DNA from: Lactiplantibacillus xiangfangensis
GTDB lineage: Bacteria; Bacillota; Bacilli; Lactobacillales; Lactobacillaceae
Assembly: GCF_001438845.1 (NCBI RefSeq)
Contig: NZ_JQCL01000068.1
Span: 20,264-84,263 of the forward strand
DNA: 64,000 bases
Reading direction: 5' to 3'
A program made the position numbers and the translations under genes. The notes under the pieces are model-generated. The model was not told the origin of the DNA. It saw only the letters and a list, made by a program, of their open reading frames with translations, and did not search any database. The stretch's first letter is position 1. The number at the start of each line of letters is the position of its first letter. Shown piece by piece: positions 1-9,336 of the stretch.

Positions 1-519
1 CGTTTTAGCAGATTCGCTAGTAGCCTTAGTGGCATCCTTAGCAACAGCTGGTGTTGCAGCACTCTTTGTTGTGGCCCCTGGAACTTGAATGGACTGTCCA
101 ACAAGAATCACATCACCGGATAACCCGTTTAACGTCTGTAAGGCGTGTACGGATGTGTGATATTGATCAGCAAGTGCCCAAAGCGTATCCCCAGCTTTAA
201 CGGTATATGTACCTTTAGCTGTTGAAACTGACTTGGTTTTAGTCGTACTGGTAGTTGCTTTAGCGTCCTTTTTTGAACCGCTAACCTGAATTTTTTGACC
301 AACAAAAATTAAATCAGTCTTTTCGTCAAGCGCTTGAATCTTATTTAACTTTTCAATGCTTTTGACGGAAACACCATGTTCTTGAGCGAGACTCCAAACG
401 GTATCGTTAGACTTAACGGTGACCGAGGCAGCATTGGCAGCTTGTCCTGTAGCAAGCAATAATCCAACGGCACCAACCGTACCGGCTAGAACCTTGCCCG
501 TTGTATGTGCTTGTGACAT
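1..519 (-). CDS. LysM-domain secreted protein, C-terminus beyond window
   Basis: Partial gene: the reading frame is open from the ATG at 519 to the window edge (173 codons). Residues 1-31 form a signal peptide: short N-region, hydrophobic core GAVGLLLATG, and an Ala-rich cleavage site (ANA|A). Two LysM peptidoglycan-binding repeats follow, roughly residues 32-82 and 95-140, each with the typical V-K-x-x-D-T-x-W-x-L-A pattern and ending V-G-Q-x-I-Q-V. After that a Ser/Thr/Ala/Lys-rich linker begins. The family binds GlcNAc in the wall. In L. plantarum such proteins often carry an NlpC/P60 or other muropeptidase domain after an AST-rich linker; that domain, if present, lies outside the window. 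An AAAGGAG site precedes the ATG. A WalR-like box lies upstream. Confidence 0.85.
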   Translation of the reverse strand, partial: MSQAHTTGKVLAGTVGAVGLLLATGQAANAASVTVKSNDTVWSLAQEHGVSVKSIEKLNKIQALDEKTDLIFVGQKIQVSGSKKDAKATTSTTKTKSVSTAKGTYTVKAGDTLWALADQYHTSVHALQTLNGLSGDVILVGQSIQVPGATTKSAATPAVAKDATKATSESAKT

Positions 520-562
520 TAAATTCACTCCTTTTAGAAACATCAAATCGAGGCGATCAAGT

Positions 563-579
563 TGTAATCTAGTTGTAAT
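563..579 (+). promoter_or_regulatory. WalR-like direct-repeat box upstream of the LysM gene
   Basis: The sequence shows TGTAAT at 563-568 and TGTAAT at 574-579, separated by exactly five bases. This fits the WalR consensus TGTWAH-N5-TGTWAH (established for Bacillus and Staphylococcus). It lies between the likely promoter of the LysM gene and its start codon, on the strand opposite the gene. Control of a wall-associated gene by WalKR is inferred. Confidence 0.6.
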
Positions 580-618
580 CTTAAGAAAAGCTTAACGTCT
601 TTTACAAATCATAATTTT

Positions 619-646
619 ATTGTAGCACAATTTAGAAAAATACAAA
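619..646 (-). promoter_or_regulatory. Promoter of the LysM gene
   Basis: On the minus strand an extended -10 element TGCTACAAT (hexamer at 624-619) is preceded 16 bases upstream by a weak -35 (TTTGTA). It is the best sigma-A match in the AT-rich gap upstream of the LysM gene. The rest of the 520-850 gap shows no gene. Confidence 0.5.
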
Positions 647-850
647 CTAGAATTACTTATTTTTTTACGAAACAGCGAGTTTATTTCGAAAATTAATTAA
701 TAATCGGCGTTCTATACAAATGACCGTCAAATCGGCGTTTATTACGTTAAACGAATAGCTAACAATACGATAATCTATCATTTAAACGGTCTATGAAAAC
801 GTTCACTATCAGTATACAAGCAACCGGTTACTAACTTTTCCAAACAAACT

Positions 851-880
851 AAAAAAGAACTCAGCTTTTTATCACTGAGT
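851..880 (-). terminator. Intrinsic terminator of prs
   Basis: Minus-strand hairpin ACTCAG / CTGAGT followed by a T-rich run, starting about 17 bases after the prs stop codon. Confidence 0.75.
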
Positions 881-896
881 CCCCCGTTAGATTTTC

Positions 897-1862
897 TTAA
901 AGTTTAGGATCAAATAAACCATCAACTGGTTGTTGTTCATGAATCAATTTAATTGCATCACCCAACAATGGTCCCACGGATAGTTGTACTAACTTGTTGA
1001 ACTGTTTGCTCTCTGGAATTTGAATCGTATCAGTAACAATTACCTTTTCCAATGGCGAAGCTTCCAACTTGGTTGGTGCATCCTGTGAGAAAATGGCATG
1101 GGTTGCACAGCCATAAATTTTGGCGGCCCCTGCCTTTTTTAAGGTCTTTGCGGAAACGTCAAACCGGGTTCCCGTATCGATCATGTCATCAATCACGATT
1201 GCAATGCGATCCTTAACATCACCAATGATGTTGTCTGGCACAATGTCATCATCGTCAGGGTGTCGATTGTCGATAATTGCAATCGGCGCGCCTAATAATT
1301 CAGCCATCTTCCGTGCACGTGACACCCCAGCGTGATCTGGTGAGACCACAACTAAGTTTTCAGTGATGCCCCGATCCTTGAAGTAGCTGGCCAAGATTGG
1401 CGCAGCTTGCAAGTGATCGACTGGAATATCGAAAAATCCTTGAATCTGAGCAGCGTGCAAATCAATCGTTAAAATTCGCGTTGCCCGATCCTTTTCAAGT
1501 AACGTCGCAATTAGTTTTGCGGTGATTGGTTCCCGCGAGCGTGCTTTGCGGTCTTGACGTGAATAACCATAGTATGGAATCACCACGTTGATTTCACTAG
1601 CACTAGCCCGGCGCAACGCGTCAATCATAATTAATAGTTCCAGAATCGTATCGTTAACTGGGTCCGAAATCGATTGAATAACGAAAACCTCGGCACCCCG
1701 AATACTTTCCTCAATATTAATCTGAATTTCCCCATCACTAAAACGCTTAACGGAACTTTTTCCGAGTGGAATTCCAACACGCTCAGAAATTTTCTTCGCT
1801 AACGGCAGGTTAGAATTTAACGCAAACAATTTTAGTTTGGCATAAGATTCGTCTGTTGACAT
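897..1862 (-). CDS. prs: Ribose-phosphate pyrophosphokinase (PRPP synthetase)
   Basis: Makes 5-phosphoribosyl-1-pyrophosphate from ribose 5-phosphate and ATP in the cytoplasm, the precursor for purine, pyrimidine, NAD, His and Trp synthesis. The 321-residue protein has the class I layout: N-terminal FSDGE, the [11 protein letters not shown] catalytic segment near residue 95, the HAAQIQGFF metal region, and the PRPP loop [10 protein letters not shown] near residue 222. The frame stays open four codons upstream, but the Shine-Dalgarno GGAGGT lies inside those codons, so I take the ATG at 1862. An extended -10 (TGTTATAAT) sits about 40 bases upstream, and a terminator follows, so it is probably monocistronic. 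Lactobacilli often carry two prs genes; whether this is the main copy cannot be seen here. Confidence 0.95.
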   Translation of the reverse strand: MSTDESYAKLKLFALNSNLPLAKKISERVGIPLGKSSVKRFSDGEIQINIEESIRGAEVFVIQSISDPVNDTILELLIMIDALRRASASEINVVIPYYGYSRQDRKARSREPITAKLIATLLEKDRATRILTIDLHAAQIQGFFDIPVDHLQAAPILASYFKDRGITENLVVVSPDHAGVSRARKMAELLGAPIAIIDNRHPDDDDIVPDNIIGDVKDRIAIVIDDMIDTGTRFDVSAKTLKKAGAAKIYGCATHAIFSQDAPTKLEASPLEKVIVTDTIQIPESKQFNKLVQLSVGPLLGDAIKLIHEQQPVDGLFDPKL

Positions 1863-1901
1863 AACGACCTCCATAAAAATATTTTCATGACATATACCAT
1901 G

Positions 1902-1907
1902 ATTATA
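1902..1907 (-). promoter_or_regulatory. Extended -10 promoter element of prs
   Basis: Minus-strand TGTTATAAT is a perfect -10 hexamer with a TGn extension. No good -35 is visible. It lies about 40 bases upstream of the chosen prs start. Confidence 0.5.
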
Positions 1908-2000
1908 ACAGTATCGATGACTAAAAAACTGTTAGTCACCATTTTTTTATAATAATTAGCCTTCACCCAAATGATTGTTAATGGCATCTGTTTTTCAAAG

Positions 2001-4511
2001 CTAAGCTTGGGGCATGAAATCTTCCGGTTTGATCCCTTGCATCCCAATCATCGGGTCGATTTTACCCGCAACCACTAACGCCGGCGTAAGCTCGTGCGGC
2101 CCACTATCGGCTGGTTGAGCTTCCGGTTCAGCAGGTGCTGATTCTGATTCAGGCGCTGGTTCCGTCGAAGCCACCGCACTAGTCGGTGTTGCATCAGGAA
2201 CTGCAGGTGTCGCTTGATCACCGTCAAAGACCTGCTGTAGCCTTTTAGTCAGCGTTGTCTGCCGGTTGACCGACTCATTCGTCACACTACGTTCAAATGA
2301 CTGCATATCACCGAGCAAGATCAACGTTTCTTCCGCCCGTGTAATTGCCGTATACAGTAAGTTGCGTTGTAACATCCGTGCGAACTGGGGAACTAAGGGC
2401 AAAATCACCATCTTAAACTGGCTCCCCTGCGACTTATGGATCGACATACTGTATGCCAACGTTAGCCGGTTCCAATCCGCGCGGCCATAAGTCACTTCAT
2501 TCTGGTCAAAGGCAATAGTTATTTGGTCTTTCTTCGACTCATTATGCTTATCGCTTGCCAGGTCGATGCCAACAATTTTACCAATATCACCATTAAAAAC
2601 GTTGTCTTCGGGTGAATTGACTAAGTGTAATACTTTGTCACCCACCCGAAAATCTTGCCCGTTGTATTCTAAGTGTTTTTGGCGGGCCGATTTCAACGGA
2701 TTGAAAATATTTTGAACGGTTATATTCAACTGATCAATCCCAGCTGCGCCCCGATACATCGGTGCCAAAATTTGAACCTGTTCAGACGTAAAGCCTTTTG
2801 ACTTAGCCTTGGCGACTACCTGCTCTACGATGTGATTGACCTGATACGCGTTACAAGCAATAAAGGAACGGTCCTTTTGATTGACCGTAAAGTCCTCCGG
2901 TAACCGACCATTCTTAATGGCGTGGGCCAACGGAATAATACTAGAACTGTCATCCTGCCGGTAGATCGTATTCAATTCAATTTGCGGTAGGCTCGGACTC
3001 TCCAGTAAATCATGAAAAACTTGTCCAGCGCCCACTGAAGGTAACTGATCCTTATCACCAACCAAAATGACCTGCATATGGCTCGGAACCGCCTGCAACA
3101 ATATCTGGAATAGCGTCGTATCAACCATCGACATTTCATCAATAATCAGTAGGCCACCGTCCAAATCTTTGGTTGGTTCCTCGGGACCGTCTTCACGACC
3201 AGTCAATCCTAATAACCGGTGAATCGTGCTAGCGGGTAGCCCGGTCGTTTCGGCCATGCGTTTCGCAGCCCGTCCGGTTGGCGCAGCCAAGAGAATTGGA
3301 AACGGTTTGTCCTTATACTGATTAATGTCTAGCGAGACGTCGTGCAGCTCCGCAAACAAGGCCACTAAGCCACGAATAATCGTGGTCTTACCAGTCCCAG
3401 GACCACCCGTCAGTAGAAAGACGTGTGACGTGATTGCCGACTTCAACGCCTGCGTTTGCGAGTTGTCATAGGTTAAGTGGCTCGCTTTAGCAACGTGTCC
3501 GATTGCACGTTCTACCGCTTTCTCGGTCACATTACCATCATTGTCCGCTTCAACTAAGCGTTTTAAGTGTTCAGCAATTTTCCATTCAGACTCGTATAGG
3601 TCACTCAAGTAAATCCGATTTTCATCGCCAACGATTTTATTTTCCTTTGCCAGCGTCACCAACTGATCGGCTAACTTCTGCGGATCAATCTGGACGTGTC
3701 GAGCTGACTCTAATAACTGCATCGTTGCATTCAGTAACGGTTTGGCCGTCGTATAAGTATCACCATTCTGTACGCAAACCTCATTGATTTCCGTTAACAG
3801 TGCCGCCTTCAACCGACTATCCGCCTGGGGGTCGATCTTCAACTGGGTCGCAATCTGATCAGCCTTTTTAAAACCGACCCCTTTAATGTCTTCAACTAAG
3901 CGATACGGGTTTTCTTGGATCACGTTCAGCGTGTCTCCCTGATAGCGTGCATAGATTGCGGCCGCTAACCGGCTCCCAAATCCATACGCATTTAACCCAA
4001 TAATCGTCTGTTCTAGTCCGTTATTGACCCGTAAGGTTTCTAACAACGTCTTTTCGACACTGGCCCGCAACCCGATTGGTTTCAAAAGGGTCGGGTCTTC
4101 TAAAATTTTATCAATTGCATCCTCACCCAGCGTATCCACGATCCGCTCGGCGGTTCGCCGACCTAGTCCCTGAAAGTCGCTACCCGACAAATACGCAATC
4201 AAACCACTGCGTGACGTCGGCGTTTGGTTTTGATAATTATCCGCTTGAAATTGAACCCCGTACTTCGGGTGACGGACACTCCGCCCCGTAAAACGATAAG
4301 TGGTTTCTTCCTGAATATCAGCAAAGTTCCCCGTAACGACAATTTCATCTTCGTGCCAATCAATATTTTGCTCGCTGACCTTAACTAGTAAAACTTTATA
4401 AAAACTGTCAGCGCTACTAAAAAAGACGGCCGCCACTTTACCAACAATAAAGTGGGTGACCGACTCGTTAGTCGGATTATTTGAAAACAAATTTACTTGA
4501 TCACTCGTCAC
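2001..4511 (-). CDS. recD2: ATP-dependent DNA helicase RecD2 (RecD-like, SF1B)
   Basis: A 5'-3' DNA helicase of the RecD2/YrrC type, working in recombination and repair without RecBC. The 836-residue protein has the long N-terminal extension of RecD2: an OB-like start, then helix-hairpin-helix segments (FQGLGRRTAERI about residue 115, IKGVGFKKAD about 210). Next come Walker A GGPGTGKTT near residue 368, Walker B LLIIDEMS near 457, and the SF1 C-terminal motifs SMSIHKSQGSQF and AITRAEETL. The last about 70 residues are Ala/Pro/Glu-rich and probably disordered. The start is GTG with AGGAGG seven bases upstream. It is last in an operon after a histidine phosphatase and a TPR protein, with 12-base gaps, an order also seen in other Firmicutes (yrrB-yrrC). 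Confidence 0.95.
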   Translation of the reverse strand: MTSDQVNLFSNNPTNESVTHFIVGKVAAVFFSSADSFYKVLLVKVSEQNIDWHEDEIVVTGNFADIQEETTYRFTGRSVRHPKYGVQFQADNYQNQTPTSRSGLIAYLSGSDFQGLGRRTAERIVDTLGEDAIDKILEDPTLLKPIGLRASVEKTLLETLRVNNGLEQTIIGLNAYGFGSRLAAAIYARYQGDTLNVIQENPYRLVEDIKGVGFKKADQIATQLKIDPQADSRLKAALLTEINEVCVQNGDTYTTAKPLLNATMQLLESARHVQIDPQKLADQLVTLAKENKIVGDENRIYLSDLYESEWKIAEHLKRLVEADNDGNVTEKAVERAIGHVAKASHLTYDNSQTQALKSAITSHVFLLTGGPGTGKTTIIRGLVALFAELHDVSLDINQYKDKPFPILLAAPTGRAAKRMAETTGLPASTIHRLLGLTGREDGPEEPTKDLDGGLLIIDEMSMVDTTLFQILLQAVPSHMQVILVGDKDQLPSVGAGQVFHDLLESPSLPQIELNTIYRQDDSSSIIPLAHAIKNGRLPEDFTVNQKDRSFIACNAYQVNHIVEQVVAKAKSKGFTSEQVQILAPMYRGAAGIDQLNITVQNIFNPLKSARQKHLEYNGQDFRVGDKVLHLVNSPEDNVFNGDIGKIVGIDLASDKHNESKKDQITIAFDQNEVTYGRADWNRLTLAYSMSIHKSQGSQFKMVILPLVPQFARMLQRNLLYTAITRAEETLILLGDMQSFERSVTNESVNRQTTLTKRLQQVFDGDQATPAVPDATPTSAVASTEPAPESESAPAEPEAQPADSGPHELTPALVVAGKIDPMIGMQGIKPEDFMPQA

Positions 4512-4523
4512 TAAGGAACCTCC

Positions 4524-5219
4524 TTACACTTCCGTTGATTGGTCATCGCCATTTTGCTGGGCGGCCAACGTCTTTTCAATATCTGACAACTGTTGTTGGT
4601 GTTCTTTAAAGTAAGCTGAATCCAATCGTTGGGCCTTGGCAAACCAATCCGCGTACGGTTGACCAATCACCATCGCCGTTAAGCCGACGTTGAAAGCGGC
4701 CCGTCCAGAATGCGTGTCAGCTTGATAAGCTTGTTGATAGTAATCGTATGCTTGATTATTATTGCCTAATGCAAGTAATATATCTGCTACTAGCAAATTG
4801 GTGTCTAAGCTATGTGGCTGTGCTTCTTGTGCGGTGAGCGCCCAAACTAACGCATGCTGATAATCCTTTTTAGCCATCAACGACTGTCCAATCATTAAGT
4901 ACGCATCAGTTTTTAGTTTTGGATCTTTAATTTGCTGATAAAATGGCAGGGCTTTGTCATACGCTTGGGCCTGATAATAGACATTACCCAGTGCGTAACG
5001 AAACAAGTCCGCCACTTGTCCATCAGCTGCAAACTTTCCTAAGGCCTTCATTGCCAGTGCTTCCGCTTGTTCAAAATCTTGACCAGCCGTCAACAATACC
5101 GTTAACTCATAATAAGCTTGATAGGCTTCCGGTTGGGCGTCAATTTTTTGAATGAGCTGATGCACTAATGCTTGCTGCTCAGCTTTACTTGGCCGTGACG
5201 TTGAATTGTTTTTTGTCAT
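4524..5219 (-). CDS. Tetratricopeptide-repeat protein (YrrB-like)
   Basis: A 231-residue soluble protein made almost entirely of TPR helices: motifs such as QAYYELTVLL, DLFRYALGNVYYQAQAYDKALPFYQQI, TDAYLMIGQSLMAKKDY and NQAYDYYQQAYQ repeat at about 34-residue spacing. TPR proteins are scaffolds; there is no enzymatic motif and no signal peptide, so only a protein-protein interaction role can be inferred. It sits between the histidine phosphatase and recD2 with 12-base gaps and a strong GGGGG-type ribosome site, so the three are probably co-transcribed. The pairing with recD2 matches Bacillus yrrB-yrrC. Confidence 0.85.
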   Translation of the reverse strand: MTKNNSTSRPSKAEQQALVHQLIQKIDAQPEAYQAYYELTVLLTAGQDFEQAEALAMKALGKFAADGQVADLFRYALGNVYYQAQAYDKALPFYQQIKDPKLKTDAYLMIGQSLMAKKDYQHALVWALTAQEAQPHSLDTNLLVADILLALGNNNQAYDYYQQAYQADTHSGRAAFNVGLTAMVIGQPYADWFAKAQRLDSAYFKEHQQQLSDIEKTLAAQQNGDDQSTEV

Positions 5220-5231
5220 CGGGCATCCCCC

Positions 5232-5897
5232 TTAAATGGTATCAGTCGGATCAGGTCGCCGTGATAAGTACGACGTATCGTTCCAATCTAGTAGTTTATA
5301 ACTCTTGCCACGATCACGTGTTTCCAAAATCGTCGTAGAGGTATTGGATAAACCGCCCCGATCCCGTAAGGTCGCTAGTGACGCACCAAGTAACGTATTA
5401 ACAAGTGCGTTCAACGCCGCACCGTGGCTAACGATCAACACGTTGTCCTCGCGCTTTGGATTAGCAGCGACAATTTGCCGAATTGCTGGTTGCATTCGCT
5501 TCAATAACTGTTGAAAACTCTCACCCTGAATCGCCGTCGGATCGTACTGGTCTGGATGGTTACGAAAAGCTTCAAATTCAGTGGGGTATTGGGCCTGGAC
5601 ATCGGTAAACGCCATGCCTTCCATTTTGCCTAAATTGAACTCGCGTAACCGACTTAAAACCGTCACTGGTAAATCTGGCTGGGTCAAGTCATGTTTGAGC
5701 GTCATCGCAGTATCACGAGCACGCTTTAGCGGACTGACGTAAATGTGACTAAATTTCAGATCTTGTAGCGCCGAAGCTAACTGATGAATTTCTTGGTAAC
5801 TCGCTGGTAACAACGGTGAATCTCCTTGAGACCCTTGGTAACGTCCCTCTAAGTTCCATTCCGTTTTACCATGACGAATAAATAATAGTTTTGTCAA
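5232..5897 (-). CDS. Histidine phosphatase (phosphoglycerate mutase-like) family protein
   Basis: A 221-residue cytoplasmic member of the histidine phosphatase superfamily. The catalytic RHGKTEWN motif is at residues 8-15 (phosphorylated His), SPLKRARDTA near 55 supplies the second Arg, and VSHGAALNAL near 158 supplies the second catalytic His. Length and motifs fit the cofactor-dependent phosphoglycerate mutase-like phosphatases (GpmB/PhoE/CobC type). The substrate cannot be read from sequence, and a glycolytic mutase role is unlikely for this subgroup. The start is TTG, with GAGGAAG upstream; the nearby ATG is out of frame. It leads the operon with the TPR gene and recD2 and has a good promoter at 5947-5975. 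Confidence 0.85.
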   Translation of the reverse strand: MTKLLFIRHGKTEWNLEGRYQGSQGDSPLLPASYQEIHQLASALQDLKFSHIYVSPLKRARDTAMTLKHDLTQPDLPVTVLSRLREFNLGKMEGMAFTDVQAQYPTEFEAFRNHPDQYDPTAIQGESFQQLLKRMQPAIRQIVAANPKREDNVLIVSHGAALNALVNTLLGASLATLRDRGGLSNTSTTILETRDRGKSYKLLDWNDTSYLSRRPDPTDTI

Positions 5898-5946
5898 ATC
5901 ATTACTTCCTCATCTAGGCCACAATCGACCCTACTATATAACTTCT

Positions 5947-5975
5947 ATTATGCCAGTTTTCAAGTCAGTTTTCAA
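5947..5975 (-). promoter_or_regulatory. Sigma-A promoter of the phosphatase-TPR-recD2 operon
   Basis: Minus strand TTGAAA, a 17-base spacer, then CATAAT: five of six matches in each hexamer, about 50 bases before the first start codon. Confidence 0.7.
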
Positions 5976-6091
5976 AAGTCGGGTTACTACTTTAAACTAA
6001 AATTATGTAAACTAGAATTGATGTCTTTCATATCAACCAGCTAGTTTCTAGATTCCCCTTAATACTCAAACTTAATCTTCCATGACAAACT

Positions 6092-6123
6092 AAAAACGCC
6101 CGGAATCAACAAAATTCCGAGCG
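6092..6123 (-). terminator. Intrinsic terminator of the surface protein gene
   Basis: Minus-strand stem CGCTCGGAAT / ATTCCGGGCG, then TTTTT, 15 bases after the stop codon. Confidence 0.85.
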
Positions 6124-6138
6124 CTTCAATGAAATCGT

Positions 6139-9100
6139 TTAACGTTCACGTTTAAACAAACGCTTCATCCCTACCATCAAACTACCTAAAACAATTAGGA
6201 TCAATCCGAACACCGTTGTCGCAGGTTTCTGCTCATTAGTTTGCGGTAACTGACTTGCACCTGCTACCGGTTGACTCGGTTTGATTCCCCTCAACCAGCT
6301 CGAGTCAATTCCTGTTGGGGTCGCTGCGGACTGGGCCGACGCAACCTTTGAATGAGCGGCTGGCTGACCATTAACAACCGGCGCTACTGTTGGCTTTTTG
6401 GATAAGATCGGCGTTGAAACTGCAGGCCTAGTAGCTGGTACTGGGGTTGCCACGGACACCGTCGGCTGATTAGTCGCACTTAGCTGGATTGGTGTTCCTG
6501 ATTGGTCAATCTCAATTGCTGGTGCTGCTTCAGACTGAGCCGCCGATTCCGGCGCACTGCCTGTGGCCGAGCCAGCGCTTGAACTTGATCCAGTACTCTC
6601 GCTGGAACCCGCGCCTGCGCTCGAGCTAGTGCTTTCACTAGAGCTAGAACTTGCCCCTGAATTGGTCGTTGAACTGGAACTAGCACTTGATTCCGCGCCA
6701 CTAGTCGGTTCGTCGTTAACAACGTCTGACGGGCCAGCCGGTGTGTAGACCACCGTAACCACTTTATCTGGAGTTGACGCCGTAACCGTATCCTCCGCGG
6801 GAATGACACTAACATCTGGCACCATGTTATGAATCGTCGGTGGCGTGACTGCGTCAAACCCGGTTGACGCAGTTGGCGTCCACGGACCGTACGTTGTATC
6901 ACCGGTGACCAAGTCGCGTAGTGCACTGCGCGTAAAATTAAGTGTCTGTTGCATTGGCGCCGCAACTAAAGTTCCAGTTGGACTGACATAATTAACCGTT
7001 CGATTGACTTGCTGTTCCAGCGTCACGTCAGCGGGAAGGCTTGGTGTCGCCGGTGTCAGTACTGCCGTTTTGTGTGCCAGTTCAACTTCATAGGTCGCAG
7101 TTGGCGTTGGGTCTTCAAACAACGCCCCACCAGTCGGACAATTATTGGTCATCAACTGGTAGCCCTTTGCCTCGTAAGCCGCAATTGTCGCAGCCGGATC
7201 ATAACTAGCCACACTCTTGTAAGCCCCCGTCACCGGATCACTTGCCAATACTTGATCCGTCGTCACGTCCCGGTACTGAACCGTTCGGGTTAATTTATTG
7301 GCCGTGTATTGATAGTCAATCGTTCCGGCTGCAAGTGGTAACGTTCCACTAACTGGCAGACTCGTCGCAGCTAATTTTTGATACGTATATCCCGGAATCG
7401 TTAGCGGTGTACTCTGATAAGTTGCCCCGACATACCCTCCAATGGTCGTACTTGGTGCAATCGTTTGTCCCGCCGCATCGACATAGTTAATTGTCAGTCC
7501 GCCAGCAGCTTGCCGCTCAAATGAAAATGTCAGTGCTTGCGGATCCTGCGTATACTTTCCAGTAGGTGAACTACTGCGTTCCGGATCAAATCGATAACCC
7601 GCGATCGTCGTCTCGGGGGTCAAATCATACGTTGAACCAATGGTCGTCCCCTTGATAAGCTCAGCGGGTTGAAGGGGCATTCCCGTCGTTTCATCATCAT
7701 ACTTAACGTTTAGCTCTGGATTCGTCAGCCAATTGGCCGGTTGGTAAACCATAATGTCATACTCAAAGGTCACGCTGTTAGGATAATTCAAATCAACAAA
7801 ATTCGTATAAAACTCTTGTGCCGTGGTGAAATCGTAATAACCTCGCAACCCGTAAGCAAACCAGTTCACGTTCGGATACGTCGGGTAAGCGGTTGCAATT
7901 TGATACTGCCCGTTTCCTAAACTCGTCAAATCGGGTTCCTGTGGGTGCGTCGTATCAGTTGCAGCTAACGTCGGACTACCACTCAAAGTCGCTTGGTAGT
8001 GCCCCGTTAAAGACTCCCCAGCCATCCCAGTTAACGGCAACGCTGTAAAGGTCGCCGGTTGACCAATGACCAAGTTTACCGGTGTCGTTGCGTAATTGAC
8101 CCGCTCGCCTATTGCTACTACCATTGTGGGCTTAGTGATCCCCCCCAACGGTGAAAAATCAGTCAATGAGTTATCCGACAAATTAATATCAGCACCACCA
8201 TTAGCTGAAGACGTATTGCCAATCGCAGTCAACCACGGCCCAATCTGAGCAAGCTGCGCGTTAGTCATGCCTTGGGGATTATTTTGATAATCCGTCAGAT
8301 CAGAATTAATTGACCCACATAATTGAACCATTGAAATTGTGGTCGGGTCAATAAATATCAGCGGTTTCAAGTTCATCAATGACATATCGTGAGTCTCAAC
8401 AGTAATTTGATTAAAACGATCATTTTCCAATGGCGATAAGTCGATGCCCGGATTCTGAGTTTTGGTGAAGAGGCTAATCGTCGTTGCGGCCGGTAAACTT
8501 TGTAAGTACTGCATCCCATTAAACGACGTCACCATTAGCGGCACGTTAGTCGTCCCAATATTGAAGCTACTACCGGTAAAATGACGAATGCTTCCCAACG
8601 TCACGGATCCGGTCAGCTTCAAATCACTTAAGACGTTAGCTTCAAGACCAGGGTCAGCAAACGTGACAACGGTCGTGTCAGGTAACGCGGCTAAGCTGGC
8701 GGCTTGACTAGCCGCACTCATCATCGCCTGGCTACCAGCACTCGCGGTCGCCTGACTAGTAGTTTGGCTAGTGGTTGAGGTTGCCCCGGAAGCAGCTGAG
8801 ACCGTCCCGGCACTTGCCGTACTGCCAAAGGCGCTGCTAGGCGCACTAACTGCTAAACTCGGTAACACAAAACCCGCTCCAGCAGACGTCGTTGCAGTCG
8901 TGGTAGTTGTCGTAGTTGTAGTCGTAGTCGCTGCACTGGCTGGCGTCGCGGTCCCCGAACTAGTCGTCGCCGTGGGGGCAGCCGCACTGGTTGTTGCACT
9001 AGTAGTACTGCCCGTTGATAAGGTGACGGCCGTTGCACTGGTCGTCGAATTAGTGGTCACTGAACTAACAGTTGTCGGTGGCGTGGTTACTGAAGTCGTC

Positions 9101-9258
9101 GTTGTAGTGGCAGCTGCAACGGATAACGTCCATAGTCCCGCCCCTAAGCCGGCACTGCTACCCAATAAAATCAACGTTGTTCTCCAATTGCGTTTAAACT
9201 GCTGATGCTGATTTTGTTGCGCTATTTTTTGAATCTTTTGTAATTTTGTTAAACGCAT
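6139..9258 (-). CDS. LPQTNE-anchored MucBP surface adhesin
   Basis: A 1039-residue secreted wall protein. The N-terminus (residues 1-50) is a long basic signal peptide, ending GLGAGLWTLSVAAA. Residues about 50-190 are a Thr/Ser/Ala-rich low-complexity region. Residues about 190-400 look like a short leucine-rich-repeat domain (INLSDNSLTDFSPLGGI). Four MucBP or Mub-like modules follow from about residues 518, 589, 660 and 756, with motifs such as INYVDAAGQ and VQYRDVTTDQ. Residues about 850-900 are a Ser-rich linker. The C-terminus is a sortase signal: LPQTNE at 1004-1009, a hydrophobic span, and KRLFKRER. LPQTxE is the sortase A motif typical of L. plantarum. Binding to mucin or other host or plant surfaces is inferred. 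It is monocistronic, with its own promoter and terminator. Confidence 0.9.
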   Translation of the reverse strand: MRLTKLQKIQKIAQQNQHQQFKRNWRTTLILLGSSAGLGAGLWTLSVAAATTTTTSVTTPPTTVSSVTTNSTTSATAVTLSTGSTTSATTSAAAPTATTSSGTATPASAATTTTTTTTTTTATTSAGAGFVLPSLAVSAPSSAFGSTASAGTVSAASGATSTTSQTTSQATASAGSQAMMSAASQAASLAALPDTTVVTFADPGLEANVLSDLKLTGSVTLGSIRHFTGSSFNIGTTNVPLMVTSFNGMQYLQSLPAATTISLFTKTQNPGIDLSPLENDRFNQITVETHDMSLMNLKPLIFIDPTTISMVQLCGSINSDLTDYQNNPQGMTNAQLAQIGPWLTAIGNTSSANGGADINLSDNSLTDFSPLGGITKPTMVVAIGERVNYATTPVNLVIGQPATFTALPLTGMAGESLTGHYQATLSGSPTLAATDTTHPQEPDLTSLGNGQYQIATAYPTYPNVNWFAYGLRGYYDFTTAQEFYTNFVDLNYPNSVTFEYDIMVYQPANWLTNPELNVKYDDETTGMPLQPAELIKGTTIGSTYDLTPETTIAGYRFDPERSSSPTGKYTQDPQALTFSFERQAAGGLTINYVDAAGQTIAPSTTIGGYVGATYQSTPLTIPGYTYQKLAATSLPVSGTLPLAAGTIDYQYTANKLTRTVQYRDVTTDQVLASDPVTGAYKSVASYDPAATIAAYEAKGYQLMTNNCPTGGALFEDPTPTATYEVELAHKTAVLTPATPSLPADVTLEQQVNRTVNYVSPTGTLVAAPMQQTLNFTRSALRDLVTGDTTYGPWTPTASTGFDAVTPPTIHNMVPDVSVIPAEDTVTASTPDKVVTVVYTPAGPSDVVNDEPTSGAESSASSSSTTNSGASSSSSESTSSSAGAGSSESTGSSSSAGSATGSAPESAAQSEAAPAIEIDQSGTPIQLSATNQPTVSVATPVPATRPAVSTPILSKKPTVAPVVNGQPAAHSKVASAQSAATPTGIDSSWLRGIKPSQPVAGASQLPQTNEQKPATTVFGLILIVLGSLMVGMKRLFKRER

Positions 9259-9307
9259 GGTTCAAACGACCTTTCTAAAAGCTCAGCCAGTTCATCGAAA
9301 AAATTAA

Positions 9308-9336
9308 AGTATACCAATACCGCTTTATTTAGTCGA
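9308..9336 (-). promoter_or_regulatory. Promoter of the surface adhesin gene
   Basis: Minus strand TCGACT, 17 bases, TATACT. The 9259-9478 gap also holds two related AT-rich blocks, GTATACCAATAC (+, 9309) and, on the minus strand, GGTATACCTATTGGTA ending near 9360, which could be a regulator site. No gene is visible in this gap. Confidence 0.6.

Noticed and set aside
8771..9205. Plus-strand Val/Ala-rich open frame of 144 codons opposite the adhesin gene
   Set aside because: It is the antisense of the Thr/Ala-rich region of the adhesin. Biased codons there remove stops on the other strand. No ribosome site or promoter is seen.
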